A stretch of DNA of 64,000 bases from Streptomyces fumanus. GTDB taxonomy: Bacteria > Actinomycetota > Actinomycetes > Streptomycetales > Streptomycetaceae. The DNA lies in contig NZ_BNBI01000005.1 of assembly GCF_014655295.1 (NCBI RefSeq), forward strand, positions 248,001 to 312,000, written 5' to 3'. Shown one piece after another: positions 26,672 through 34,663 of the stretch. Each line of letters begins with the position of its first letter. The stretch's first letter is position 1. The position numbers were made by a program, and so were the translations under genes. The notes under the pieces were generated by a model. It searched no databases. It was not told the DNA's origin and saw nothing but the letters and a program-made list of their open reading frames with translations.

Positions 26672-26693
26672 GCGCGCGGCCCAACGGCCTTAC

Positions 26694-26732
26694 CCGGAAA
26701 GCTGGTTCCGGCTGCCGCCCACTCCCTAGGAT
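26694..26732 (+). promoter_or_regulatory. Inverted repeat and -10-like element before the DUF574 gene
   Basis: CCGGAA-N6-TTCCGG occurs at 26694-26711, and TAGGAT, a good -10 match, at 26727-26732. The gene starts at 26778. There is no clear -35 hexamer, so a regulator bound at the repeat could supply activation. Confidence 0.4.
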
Positions 26733-26777
26733 GTACTGTCACAAGCCGAACGCGCACCGTACGGAGCTGGGGGAAAG

Positions 26778-27599
26778 ATGCAGGCCGACAAGCCGCTGTC
26801 CACGGAGATCAACGCCCAAGTGCCGACGGCGGCGCGCATGTACGACTACTACCTCGGCGGCAAGGACAACTACGCGGCCGACCGCGCCGCCGTCGAGGAA
26901 CTCGACAAGGTCGTCCCCAGCACCCGCGCGCTCGCCCTGAACAACCGGCGCTTCCTGCAGCGGGTGGTGCGCACCCTCGCCCAGGAGTACGGCATCCGGC
27001 AGTTCCTGGACCACGGCTCCGGCCTGCCCACGCAGGACAACGTGCACCAGATAGCCCAGCGCGTCACCCCCGACGCCCGCGTGGTCTACGTCGACAACGA
27101 CCCGATGGTGCTGGTGCACGGCCGGGCGCTGCTGGACCAGAACGACCGCACGGCGGTCATCCACGCGGACATGCGGGCCACCGACGAGATCTTCTCGCAC
27201 CCCGAGACGCAGCGCCTGATCGACTTCTCCGAGCCGGTCGCCGTGCTGTTCAACTCGGTCTTCCACTGCATCCCGGACAGCGACACCGACGGCCCGCTCG
27301 CCGTGGTCCGCCGGGTCACCGAGCGCCTGGCGCCCGGGAGTTACGCGGTGATGTGCCAGTTGGTCAGCGAGGACCCCGAGGTCCGCGAGCGCGTCACCGC
27401 CTTCATGGACCAGGCCACCCAGGGGCACTGGGGGCGGGTGCGCGAGGAGAAGGACGTCGAGGCGTGGTTCGAGGGCATGGAGGTCCTCGAACCCGGTCTG
27501 GTGGAGGTCTCCACCTGGCGGCCCGACAGCGAGGTCGTGCCGCGGCAGCTCACCCAGGAGTGGATCGAGTTCGGCGGCGTGGGCCGCATCGTCCGCTGA
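26778..27599 (+). CDS. DUF574-type SAM-dependent methyltransferase
   Basis: A 273-aa protein with the diagnostic N-terminus PTAARMYDYYLGGKDNYAADR (of which ARMYDYYLGGKDNY is key). The Rossmann-like core has QFLDHGSGLPTQDNVH and VVYVDNDPMVLVHGRALL, in place of the usual SAM motifs I and II, and later VAVLFNSVFHCI. This family is greatly expanded in Streptomyces, often near DUF397 and XRE regulators, as here. Substrates are mostly unknown. The ATG follows GGGGGAAAG. Confidence 0.9.
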   Translation: MQADKPLSTEINAQVPTAARMYDYYLGGKDNYAADRAAVEELDKVVPSTRALALNNRRFLQRVVRTLAQEYGIRQFLDHGSGLPTQDNVHQIAQRVTPDARVVYVDNDPMVLVHGRALLDQNDRTAVIHADMRATDEIFSHPETQRLIDFSEPVAVLFNSVFHCIPDSDTDGPLAVVRRVTERLAPGSYAVMCQLVSEDPEVRERVTAFMDQATQGHWGRVREEKDVEAWFEGMEVLEPGLVEVSTWRPDSEVVPRQLTQEWIEFGGVGRIVR

Positions 27600-27609
27600 A
27601 CCCGGCCGG

Positions 27610-27664
27610 GGCCCCCGGTTCCGGAATCGGGAGCCCCCGGGTTCCGGCGCTGGAGCCGGGGGCC
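27610..27664. terminator. Long hairpin between convergent genes
   Basis: GGCCCCCGGTTCC (27610-27622) pairs with GGAGCCGGGGGCC (27652-27664), 13 bp with one G-U pair. It separates the DUF574 gene from the convergent XRE regulator gene. Confidence 0.65.
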
Positions 27665-27674
27665 CGGGCCGCGC

Positions 27675-28598
27675 TCACTTCGCGGCGTAGCGCTCCTCGG
27701 CCGTGCGGCGCAGCAGCTCCACCGACTCGCGCGGGGTCAGCGCCTCGTCGGCCAGCCGGTCCAGCGCCACCCGGTACTCCTCGGTCTCGTCCCGGTCCTC
27801 CAGGAAGTTGGCGCTCTTGATGTGCTCCAGATAGACCACGTCGGGCAGGTCGGCACCGCCGAACCGCAGATAGGTGATCGGCATGTTCGGCGCCGAGGCG
27901 TTGGTGACGTCCAGCGGCACGACCTGCAGGGTGACGTTGGGCCGCTCGGCCATCTTCGTCAGGTGCCGGAGCTGCTCGCGCATGATGTCGGTGCTGCCCA
28001 GCACCCGCAGCAGTACCGATTCGTCGATGACCGCCCACAACTGGGGCGCCTCCGCCCGGGTCAGCAGCTCGGCCCGCCGCATCCGCAGTTCGACCCGCCG
28101 CTCCACCTCGGCGCCCGGCGCGTTGGGCAGGCCCCGCAGCACCACGGCGCGGGTGTAGTCCGGGGTCTGGAGCAGACCGGGGACGTACTGGATCTCGAAG
28201 GTGCGGATCGTCATGGCGGCCTCCTGGAGGCCGACCAGCCGGTCGAACCACTCGGGCATCAGCCGCTTGTCGTACCGCTGCCACCAGCCCGGCTCACCGG
28301 CCCGGCGCAGCAGCTTGAGCAGTACCTGCGCCTCGTAGTCGTCGGTGCCGTACAGATTCAGCAGGGCCCGGACGTCCGCCTCGGCCGGGGGCCTGCGGCC
28401 CTTGCCGGCCTCTATCCGGGAGAGCTTGGCGGCGCTGAACCCCAGTGCCCGCGCCGCCTGTTCCTGCGACATGCGGGCGTCCTCGCGGAACCCGGCCAAC
28501 TGGACGCCGACCAGCATCTTCAGCAGCGTGGGGGCCGGCTCGCGCCGGTCCAGATACGGCTCCAGACGGGAGAGGCGATGCGACGACGCGGCGGACAT
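27675..28598 (-). CDS. XRE-family helix-turn-helix regulator with DUF5753 domain
   Basis: A 307-aa regulator. The N-terminal HTH (about 27-85) includes MSQEQAARALGFSAAKLSRIE. The DUF5753 C-terminal domain (about 110-295) has RTFEIQYVPGLLQTPDYTRA and LQVVPLDVTNASAP, a putative ligand or partner domain. In streptomycetes these proteins act with small DUF397 proteins in developmental and antibiotic regulation. The DUF397 gene lies immediately upstream on the same strand. The ATG at 28598 has GGGAG upstream, and an AT-rich stretch (CATTATTCT) suggests a separate promoter. Confidence 0.9.
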   Translation of the reverse strand: MSAASSHRLSRLEPYLDRREPAPTLLKMLVGVQLAGFREDARMSQEQAARALGFSAAKLSRIEAGKGRRPPAEADVRALLNLYGTDDYEAQVLLKLLRRAGEPGWWQRYDKRLMPEWFDRLVGLQEAAMTIRTFEIQYVPGLLQTPDYTRAVVLRGLPNAPGAEVERRVELRMRRAELLTRAEAPQLWAVIDESVLLRVLGSTDIMREQLRHLTKMAERPNVTLQVVPLDVTNASAPNMPITYLRFGGADLPDVVYLEHIKSANFLEDRDETEEYRVALDRLADEALTPRESVELLRRTAEERYAAK

Positions 28599-28747
28599 CC
28601 TGACTCCCAGCAGACCGGCAGAGTTGAGAAAACAGAATAATGCATCCGACCGGTCCGCGCCGCATCAAGCGGGGGGAATCACGGCAGTTGGGCACGGAAG
28701 GGGATCCCCCCCCCCGTGCCCGCCGCGCCGTCGCCCGGGGTCCGGCC

Positions 28748-28975
28748 TCAGAGCAGGTGGTCGAACTCGCCGTCCTTCACCCCGGCGAGGAAGGCGGCCA
28801 CCTCCGCGGGGGTGTAGACGAGCGCGGGGCCGTCCGGGTCGCGGGAGTTGCGCAGGGCTATGCCGCCGTCCACGGAGGCGACCTCGACGCAGTTGCCCTC
28901 GGCATTGCTGTGCCGGCTCTTGATCCAGCAGGCGTCCAGTGAACTCGCCTGCACTCCGTTCCGCACTGTTGGCAC
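28748..28975 (-). CDS. DUF397 family protein
   Basis: A 75-aa protein with the full DUF397 signature: CWIKSRHSNAEGNCVEVA, then GGIALRNSRDPDGPALVYT, then AEVAAFLAGVKDGEFDHL. These proteins pair with XRE/DUF5753 regulators, probably as toxin-antitoxin-like or anti-regulator partners in sporulation control. The GTG at 28975 is chosen for its AAGGAG nine bases upstream. An upstream in-frame ATG lacks one and would add a Cys/Asn-rich extension unlike the family. The XRE gene is 149 bp downstream. Confidence 0.9.
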   Translation of the reverse strand: MPTVRNGVQASSLDACWIKSRHSNAEGNCVEVASVDGGIALRNSRDPDGPALVYTPAEVAAFLAGVKDGEFDHLL

Positions 28976-29043
28976 CGCTGTCTCCTTGCTGTTCGGGGGA
29001 GCTGACGGCGACTCGTCGGCCGTACGGGGGGTCGGCCGATTTT

Positions 29044-29070
29044 TCGTGCAATTCCTCGTGCAATTGCACG
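29044..29070. promoter_or_regulatory. Repeats of TCGTGCAATT between DUF397 and the divergent gene
   Basis: TCGTGCAATT occurs at 29044-29053 and again at 29056-29065. The second copy forms a 14-bp palindrome, CGTGCAATTGCACG (29057-29070). The palindrome overlaps a plus-strand -35 (TTGCAC 29064-29069) that has GATAAT at 29088-29093. It is a likely operator of the XRE regulator. Confidence 0.6.
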
Positions 29071-29233
29071 CGAGTGCTGTCAGGATGGATAATAGCCGGG
29101 GCGTCAACCCCCTTGGCGACGCCCATGCCTGACGTTCGATCAGGGAGACCCCGTGCCGTCACCCGCGCACCGACCGCTCCGGTCGCCCGCCCACCCCCTC
29201 TGACCCCGACTGCCCGCGGAAAGGCCCCACGCC

Positions 29234-29770
29234 ATGCGCACCGCTCCGACACCGCAGTTGAGCACCGAGCGCACCGACCCCCACCCGCAGTTCACCCGCG
29301 GCACGCCGCTCACCGGGCTCGACGAGGTGCCCTGGGACGAGATCCAGGACGCCCGCGGCAGCGCCGCCGCCATCCCGGTCCTGCTCGACCGGATCGCCCG
29401 GGGCGACGCGGAGACCGCCCGGACCGCCCTCGGCGAACTGCGCCAGCGCGTCTGCCGGTACGGCTTCGTCGTCGAGCAGGCGACCGCCGCCACCGTCCCC
29501 TTCCTGTGGGAACTCGCCCAGCGGCCCGAGGTGAGCTGCCGCGCACGCATCATCGAGCTGCTGGGGAGCATCGCCGGCGCCCGGCAGTGGGAGAGCACCG
29601 CGGCCGTCTACCCCAAGCTGCTCAACCGCCGCGAGAACCCCGTGGTCTGGGAGCGCGCCGCCCGCCGGGCCGTCCGCGCCCGCCGGGAGGCGATCGAGCG
29701 GCTGATGGCCGAGGACGACACCGAGATCACCCGGGCCACCACCGAACTGGCCCGCAGGCTCGGCGAGTAG
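29234..29770 (+). CDS. Hypothetical helical protein, 178 aa
   Basis: The family is not recognised. After a disordered N-terminus the protein is alpha-helical, with HEAT-like helix pairs: AAIPVLLDRIARGDAETARTALGEL and ATVPFLWELAQRPEVSCRARIIELL. The spacing suggests two to four repeats of about 45 residues, a protein-binding scaffold. A GGAAAGG precedes the ATG by nine bases. It is divergent from the DUF397 gene and followed by a strong terminator, so it is monocistronic. Confidence 0.75.
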   Translation: MRTAPTPQLSTERTDPHPQFTRGTPLTGLDEVPWDEIQDARGSAAAIPVLLDRIARGDAETARTALGELRQRVCRYGFVVEQATAATVPFLWELAQRPEVSCRARIIELLGSIAGARQWESTAAVYPKLLNRRENPVVWERAARRAVRARREAIERLMAEDDTEITRATTELARRLGE

Positions 29771-29790
29771 ACCACACCCCGGGGGAAGCG

Positions 29791-29825
29791 GACCCGCGCC
29801 CTTCACGGGGGTGAGGGCGCGGGTC
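29791..29825 (+). terminator. Strong intrinsic-type hairpin
   Basis: GACCCGCGCCC (29791-29801) pairs with GGGCGCGGGTC (29815-29825); the loop can extend the stem by TCAC/GTGA. It lies 20 bp after the stop at 29770. Confidence 0.75.
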
Positions 29826-29875
29826 TCCCCGCGGACCCCCGCGGTTCATGCGTCACTCCTGGCCGAACGGGTAAG

Positions 29876-29885
29876 AAAGCGCTTG
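29876..29885. promoter_or_regulatory. LacI-type AAGCGCTT core upstream of the ABC exporter
   Basis: AAAGCGCTTG contains a symmetric 8-bp core (29877-29884) of the kind bound by LacI-family repressors. It lies 34 bp before the exporter start. The flanks are not symmetric, so this is tentative. Confidence 0.3.
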
Positions 29886-29918
29886 CCCCGACTCGGCAAC
29901 ACAGGAGGACCGCCGCCC

Positions 29919-31688
29919 ATGGCGTCGTCGCTGGAGAGACCGCTCGACCACCGCTACCGCGGTGAGCACCCCATACGCACCCTCGTCTACCTGCTCCGCG
30001 CCGACCGGCACCGCCTGGCCGGCGCGGTCGTCGTCTTCACGGTGAAGCACAGCCCCGTCTGGCTGCTGCCGCTGATCACCGCGTCCATCATCGACACCGT
30101 CGTCCAGCACCGGCCGATCGCCCACCTGTGGACCAGCACCGGCGTCATCATGGTCATCCTGCTGGTCAACTACCCCCTGCACCTGCTCTACGTCCGGCTG
30201 CTGTACGGCAGCGTCCGCCGGATGGGCACCGCGCTGCGCTCCGCGCTCTGCACCCGGATGCAGCAGCTTTCCATCGGCTACCACTCCCGGGTCAGCGCCG
30301 GTGTGCTCCAAGCCAAGGTGGTCCGGGACGTGGAGACGGTCGAGCAGATGGTGCAGCAGACCGCGGAGACCGGGCTCGGCGCCCTGACCGTGCTCGCCGG
30401 CGGCCTGGTCATCATCGCCGTGCGCACCCCCGAGTTCCTGCCGGTCTTCCTCGTCGTCGTGCCCGCCGCCGCCCTGCTGGTGGCCCGGCTCCGGGCCCGG
30501 CTGCGCGCCCACAACGAGCACTTCCGCCACGAGGTCGAGGCCCTGTCCTCCCGGGTGACGGAGATGACCCGGCTGATCCCGGTCACCCGCGCCCACGGAC
30601 TGGAGCGCAAGGCGCTGCGCCGCATGGACGGCACCCTGGACCGGCTGCTCACCTCCGCGCTCCGGCTGGACCTGGTCAACGGCCGGTTCGGCTCGCTGTC
30701 CTGGGTGGTGCTCAACGTGGTCGGGGTGTGCGTGCTCGCGGGCGCCGCGCTGGTCTCGTACTACGACGTGTGGGGCGTCACCGCCGGAGACGTCGTCATG
30801 CTCAGCGCCTTCCTGACCACCCTCACCAACTCCACGACGACGCTGGCGAGTCTGGCGCCGGTCATCACCAAGGGCCTGGAGTCCGTCCGCTCGGTCGGCG
30901 AGGTGCTCCAGGCGCCCGAACTGGAGGACAACGAGGGCAAGGCCGAACTGACCGCGCTGCGCGGCGCCGTCACCTTCGAGCACGTCGGCCACCGCTACGA
31001 GGGGGACGAGCGGGCGGCCGTCGAGGACTTCACGCTCGATGTCGCCCCCGGCGAGACCATCGCCCTGGTGGGCGCGTCCGGCGCCGGCAAGTCCACCGTG
31101 CTCAACCTGGTGATCGGCTTCCTGCGCCCCACCTCCGGGCGACTGCTGCTGGACGGCACCGACATGAGCACCCTCGACCTGCGCACCTACCGGCGGTTCG
31201 TGTCGGTGGTGCCGCAGGAGTCGATCCTCTTCGACGGCACCGTCCGGGAGAACGTCGCCTACGGGATGGACGACGCCGGCGAGGAGGCGGTGCGCGCGGC
31301 GCTGCGGGACGCCAACGCCCTGGAGTTCGTCGACCGCCTGCCGCAGGGCCTGGACACCCTGGTCGGGGAGCGCGGGGCCCGGCTCTCCGGCGGGCAGCGC
31401 CAGCGCCTGGCCATCGCCCGCGCGCTGATCCGGGACCCCCGGGTGCTGATCCTGGACGAGGCGACCTCGGCGCTGGACACCCGGTCCGAGGCGCTGGTCC
31501 AGCAGGCGCTCGCCAGGCTGCTGCGCGGCCGCACCACGTTCGTCGTGGCGCACCGGCTGTCCACCGTGCGGGGCGCGGACCGGATCGTGGTGATGGGCCA
31601 GGGCCGCATCCTGGAGACCGGCACCCACGAGGAACTCCTGGCCCGGGGCGGGGCGTACACCGCGCTGCACAGCGGTCAGGTCGCCTGA
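29919..31688 (+). CDS. ABC exporter, fused permease and ATPase (MDR/MsbA type)
   Basis: A 589-aa half-transporter. Six membrane helices occupy about 30-330 (e.g. WLLPLITASIIDTVV and VVLNVVGVCVLAGAALVSYY), followed by a nucleotide-binding domain: Walker A GASGAGKST (about 387), Q-loop VPQESILFDG, signature RLSGGQRQRLAIARAL (about 489), Walker B VLILDEATSALD and H-loop VAHRLSTV. It probably functions as a homodimer exporting a hydrophobic compound, lipid or peptide. No partner half-transporter is adjacent. The ATG at 29919 has AGGAGG eight bases upstream. A LacI-type core sequence sits nearby. Confidence 0.92.
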   Translation: MASSLERPLDHRYRGEHPIRTLVYLLRADRHRLAGAVVVFTVKHSPVWLLPLITASIIDTVVQHRPIAHLWTSTGVIMVILLVNYPLHLLYVRLLYGSVRRMGTALRSALCTRMQQLSIGYHSRVSAGVLQAKVVRDVETVEQMVQQTAETGLGALTVLAGGLVIIAVRTPEFLPVFLVVVPAAALLVARLRARLRAHNEHFRHEVEALSSRVTEMTRLIPVTRAHGLERKALRRMDGTLDRLLTSALRLDLVNGRFGSLSWVVLNVVGVCVLAGAALVSYYDVWGVTAGDVVMLSAFLTTLTNSTTTLASLAPVITKGLESVRSVGEVLQAPELEDNEGKAELTALRGAVTFEHVGHRYEGDERAAVEDFTLDVAPGETIALVGASGAGKSTVLNLVIGFLRPTSGRLLLDGTDMSTLDLRTYRRFVSVVPQESILFDGTVRENVAYGMDDAGEEAVRAALRDANALEFVDRLPQGLDTLVGERGARLSGGQRQRLAIARALIRDPRVLILDEATSALDTRSEALVQQALARLLRGRTTFVVAHRLSTVRGADRIVVMGQGRILETGTHEELLARGGAYTALHSGQVA

Positions 31689-31728
31689 GCCCCCGCGCCC
31701 GGCGTGGGCCCCGCCGCCACGGGGCCCG

Positions 31729-32073
31729 TCAGGCCACGCTGTTGCGCCGCACCCGGCGGGCGCAGCCGGTGTCGTGGTCGGTGCCGCAACTGGTCCACCA
31801 GCGTTCGCAGCAGGCGGTGTCCAGGTGCGCGCGGACCTCCGCCTCGTCCGGCCGCCGCACCGGCGCCGTACGCCCGGCGCGGCGGCCGGCCGCGCGGCGC
31901 TCCTCGGCGAGCACCGTCTCCCGGACCACGGCGATCACCGGCACCAGGCTGGCGGCGCCGAACAGCGCTGCGGCCCACGGCGGCCCGAAGCGCAGCTCCA
32001 GGACCGCGGTCCAGGCCAGTTGGGTACTGGTGGCGAGGTAGAGGGCGCAGAGCAGACGACTGGATCGCGTCAT
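31729..32073 (-). CDS. Small membrane protein with cysteine-rich tail, 114 aa
   Basis: Two hydrophobic helices (LLCALYLATSTQLAWTAVLEL and WAAALFGAASLVPVIAVV) are followed by a basic linker and a Cys/Trp-rich C-terminus (DTACCERWWTSCGTDHDTGC) that could bind metal or form disulfides. The family is not recognised. The ATG at 32073 gives a normal membrane protein. An in-frame GTG at 32163 would add 30 residues but its Shine-Dalgarno is too close. Convergent with the ABC exporter. Confidence 0.65.
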   Translation of the reverse strand: MTRSSRLLCALYLATSTQLAWTAVLELRFGPPWAAALFGAASLVPVIAVVRETVLAEERRAAGRRAGRTAPVRRPDEAEVRAHLDTACCERWWTSCGTDHDTGCARRVRRNSVA

Positions 32074-32296
32074 CGGGAACACCGTTCGTCCGGAGGACCT
32101 TGCACGCTGCTCAACGGCCGGGGCGGCTCCGGGAAGCGGGGCGGATGATTCCTTTTCGGCCACACTCCTGTTCGTTCAGGCTGGTGATCGGTGAGTAAGC
32201 AAAGAAATCCGGTCAATTGAGGAAGCTGGTGTGCAAGGGGCGAATGTTTCGAGCGGGTCCGGGCAGGCGCAGGGAAAATCGAGAGAGGGGCGCTAC

Positions 32297-32557
32297 GTGC
32301 TGGTACCGGACCCGAAGGTCGTCAGAAAGCTGCTGACGCGCTACGCGTCGCTGCGGATCGCTCAGGCTGAGCGGGAGACTCCGGCGAGGGCGCGTGAGCT
32401 GGCGGACGTCAGCTACACACTCTGCGTGATGATGGGCAAGACCGGCATCCAGGAAGCGGTGGCCGCGGCGGACGAGTTGCTCGCCGGGGCGCGCGCCGCC
32501 GGCGCCACGGCGACGGCCGGATCCGACGGCGAGAAGGACCTGTTCCTGGCCGTGTGA
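32297..32557 (+). CDS. DUF5133 family protein
   Basis: An 86-aa protein with the DUF5133 pattern: VLVPDPKVVRKLLTRYASLR, then RELADVSYTLCVMMGKTGIQEAVAAADELL. It is helical and cytoplasmic, with no known activity, and common in Streptomyces. The GTG at 32297 with GAGAGGGG upstream fits the family length. An earlier GTG at 32231 would add a low-complexity extension. Confidence 0.8.
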   Translation: MLVPDPKVVRKLLTRYASLRIAQAERETPARARELADVSYTLCVMMGKTGIQEAVAAADELLAGARAAGATATAGSDGEKDLFLAV

Positions 32558-32885
32558 GGCCGCGGTCCCCGGCACGGTCCGCCGGGTGGCCGGCACCACG
32601 TCTGTCGTGCGGCGTGGTGCCGCCCACCCGGCGGACCGCTGGACGGGGCCCCTCGGCGGACCGCCTGGCGGACTCCCTCGGCGGCCCGTCTGGCCGGTCA
32701 CCCTGCGGACCCCCTGGCCGATCACCCGGCCCGGCTGAGCGCATCGCCTGGCGGGGGGGGGGCGCGTCCCTGGCGATAATCCGTGGGAAGCTGTCGTTTT
32801 CGCCACTGGGCGATCTTGCGGGCGCTGCCTAGCGTGAGGTGCCGACGTTCACCGAGATCCACCGCGCACCCCGGAGCCCCGCACG
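32558..32885. other. 328-bp gap: long hairpin and GGCGGACC-rich stretch
   Basis: It contains the 26-bp hairpin at 32575-32638, then a region with recurring CGGCGGAC/CTGGCGGACT-like units to about 32720, a ten-G homopolymer (32753-32762) and the leader of the next gene. No coding signal convinced me. Confidence 0.5.
32575..32638. terminator. 26-bp near-perfect hairpin after the DUF5133 gene
   Basis: The left arm 32575-32600 and right arm 32613-32638 are complementary at all but one pair, with a 12-nt loop. The arms begin CGGTCCGCCGGG and end CCCGGCGGACCG. It starts 18 bp after the stop at 32557. Termination is the simplest role. Confidence 0.75.
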
Positions 32886-33335
32886 ATGACCAAGCTGTTG
32901 CTGTCCCTGCATGTCCTGGCCGCCATCGTCGCGGTGGGGCCGGTCACCGTCGCGGCGAGCATGTTCCCGCCGGCGGCCCGGCGGGCGGGCGCGGGGGAGC
33001 CGGGGACGGTACGGCTGCTGCACCGGATCTGCCGGGTGTACGCCGGTGCCGGGATCGCCGTGCCGCTGCTCGGGTTCGCCACCGCCTCCGCGATGGGCGT
33101 GCTGGGCGACGCCTGGCTGATCGCCTCGATCGTGCTGACCGCCGCCGCGGCCGGTGTGCTGGCCCTCGCCGTCCTGCCCCGCCAGGAGGAGCTGGTGGAG
33201 CGACTGGACGGCGGGGCGGTGGCCGAGCGGACCGCCACCGTGCGACTGGCCATGCTCACCGGGGTGTTCAACCTGCTGTGGGCCGCCGTCACGGTCCTGA
33301 TGATCCTCCGCCCGGGCTCCACGACCGGAGCGTGA
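32886..33335 (+). CDS. DUF2269-like integral membrane protein
   Basis: A 149-aa protein with four predicted helices: LLLSLHVLAAIVAVGPVTVAASM, YAGAGIAVPLLGFATASAMG, WLIASIVLTAAAAGVLALAVL and VFNLLWAAVTVLMIL. The early His and the HRICRVYAG motif resemble DUF2269-type proteins. The function is unknown. A GGAG lies eight bases before the ATG. A small hairpin (33343-33360) follows. Confidence 0.7.
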   Translation: MTKLLLSLHVLAAIVAVGPVTVAASMFPPAARRAGAGEPGTVRLLHRICRVYAGAGIAVPLLGFATASAMGVLGDAWLIASIVLTAAAAGVLALAVLPRQEELVERLDGGAVAERTATVRLAMLTGVFNLLWAAVTVLMILRPGSTTGA

Positions 33336-33342
33336 GACGAGC

Positions 33343-33360
33343 CGTCCCACCGGGGGGACG
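33343..33360. terminator. Short hairpin after the DUF2269-like gene
   Basis: CGTCCC pairs with GGGACG around a 6-nt loop, eight bases after the stop. A TAGACT -10-like element for the next gene follows at 33384-33389. Confidence 0.4.
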
Positions 33361-33442
33361 CGTACCCGGGGCGGACGGACGCCTAGACTGACCGGTCGCG
33401 CCTGAACCGCAGGGGCGGACCTCACGAAAGGCACGGTGACGG

Positions 33443-33646
33443 GTGTTCCAGGATTCCCCCATCTACGACCGGCTCATCGCCGAGCGCGGCGACGTCCCCG
33501 CGCTGGTGCGCGGCGAGGCCGAACGCCTGCGCAGGGAACTGGAGGTCGTCATGCGCCCCCTGCGTCCGTCCGGTGCCCGCCCCATGGCGCACGGCAACAC
33601 CTGGCAGCGCACCGCCGCCATGCTGCCCGGCCCGCGCCCCGACTGA
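33443..33646 (+). CDS. Small hypothetical protein next to the graspetide genes, 67 aa
   Basis: A soluble basic protein (FQDSPIYDRLIAERGDVPAL, then a helix RGEAERLRRELEVVM and a proline-rich tail). It is convergent with tgmB, 17 bp away. No family was recognised. AAAGG and a GTG start fit, and a TAGACT -10-like element lies about 55 bp upstream. A link to the RiPP pathway is possible only by proximity. Confidence 0.6.
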   Translation: MFQDSPIYDRLIAERGDVPALVRGEAERLRRELEVVMRPLRPSGARPMAHGNTWQRTAAMLPGPRPD

Positions 33647-33663
33647 CCGCCCGCCGGCCGCCG

Positions 33664-34647
33664 TCAGGGCACGGCCGCGCCGGTGCCGTCCGGGCGCTCC
33701 GCCCGCTCGGGCCCCGGCCGGGCCAGCCACTCGGCGATGGTCCGGGCGATCGGCAGACCGGTGTCCACCTCGACGAACCCGAACTGCCCGGACTGGTTGC
33801 ACTCCAGGAACCACCACGTCCCGTCGCCGTCCTCGGCGAAGTCGAACGCCCCGTACGCCAGTCCCGCCCCCCGGAGGTAGGCGCGCACGCCCGCCGCGGC
33901 CCGCGCCGGCACCCCGGCGGGACGCCACGGCTCGGGCGACTCGGCGAAGCGCACGTCCACCTGGTCGGGGTCGGCCCCCGCGGGCGTCGCCTTCCGGGCG
34001 GCGAGCAGTCGCCCGCCCACCGCGGTCAGCCGGATGTCGGCCCGCTTGGCGACCCGGCGCTGCAGCAGCGTCGGCCCGTAGGCGACCGCCGAGAAGTCCG
34101 CCTCCGGCGGCACCCTGCTGGTCGGCACCGCCCGCGGCGGGTCCTGCGGATGGGTCCCCGAGACCGGCTTGACCACCAGGTCCGGATGGCGCCGCGCGAA
34201 CTCCCGCGCCGCCCCCGGCACCGTCGTGATCAGCGTGGCCGGCACCGGCAGCCCGCAGTCCTGGGCGAGCCGCAACTGCCAGGGCTTGTACCGGGCCCGG
34301 CGGGCCGCGTCCGGATGGTTCATCCACCGCGCGGGCGACCCGCGCAGCATCCCGTACAGCGCCTGCCCGGACTCCTCCGTCAGCCACGCCGACGGCTGCG
34401 CCGCCCGGGCCGCCGGCACCCCCGGCCGGCGCACCCACACCGAGCGCAGCCCGCCGAGGCTCACCAGCCGGCCGCCCGCCCAGAGCCGGCCGTGGAACGA
34501 GCTGTGGCCGAACTCCCCGGACAGCGCCACCGAATCGGTCAGGTCGGCCGGGTCCAGCCGCACCACCGGAACACCCGACTCGTGCAGCCGCACCACCACC
34601 ATGTCGGCGGTGACGTCCTCGGCACAGGTCAGGATCAACACGGTCAT
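33664..34647 (-). CDS. tgmB: ATP-grasp ribosomal peptide maturase (TgmB type)
   Basis: A 327-aa ATP-grasp ligase of the actinobacterial RiPP maturase type. It starts MTVLILTCAEDVTADMVV, with the MvdD/TgmB-like segment LRSVWVRRPG. ATP-grasp elements include LVVKPVSGTHPQDPP (lysine-containing nucleotide-binding loop), YGPTLLQRRVAKRADIRLTAV and the C-terminal metal-binding WFLECNQSGQFGFVE. Such enzymes activate Asp/Glu side chains of the precursor and form omega-ester or amide links with Thr/Ser/Lys, giving graspetides. It follows tgmA by 16 bp. The methyltransferase gene found in many such clusters is absent here. Confidence 0.92.
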   Translation of the reverse strand: MTVLILTCAEDVTADMVVVRLHESGVPVVRLDPADLTDSVALSGEFGHSSFHGRLWAGGRLVSLGGLRSVWVRRPGVPAARAAQPSAWLTEESGQALYGMLRGSPARWMNHPDAARRARYKPWQLRLAQDCGLPVPATLITTVPGAAREFARRHPDLVVKPVSGTHPQDPPRAVPTSRVPPEADFSAVAYGPTLLQRRVAKRADIRLTAVGGRLLAARKATPAGADPDQVDVRFAESPEPWRPAGVPARAAAGVRAYLRGAGLAYGAFDFAEDGDGTWWFLECNQSGQFGFVEVDTGLPIARTIAEWLARPGPERAERPDGTGAAVP

Positions 34648-34663
34648 CGACGACGGCCCGTGA

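Noticed and set aside
28706..28715. Ten-C homopolymer, and a ten-G run at 32753-32762, as possible phase-variation tracts
   Set aside because: Both are intergenic and not near a promoter spacer that I can define. Long G/C runs in such GC-rich DNA are prone to slippage and sequencing error.
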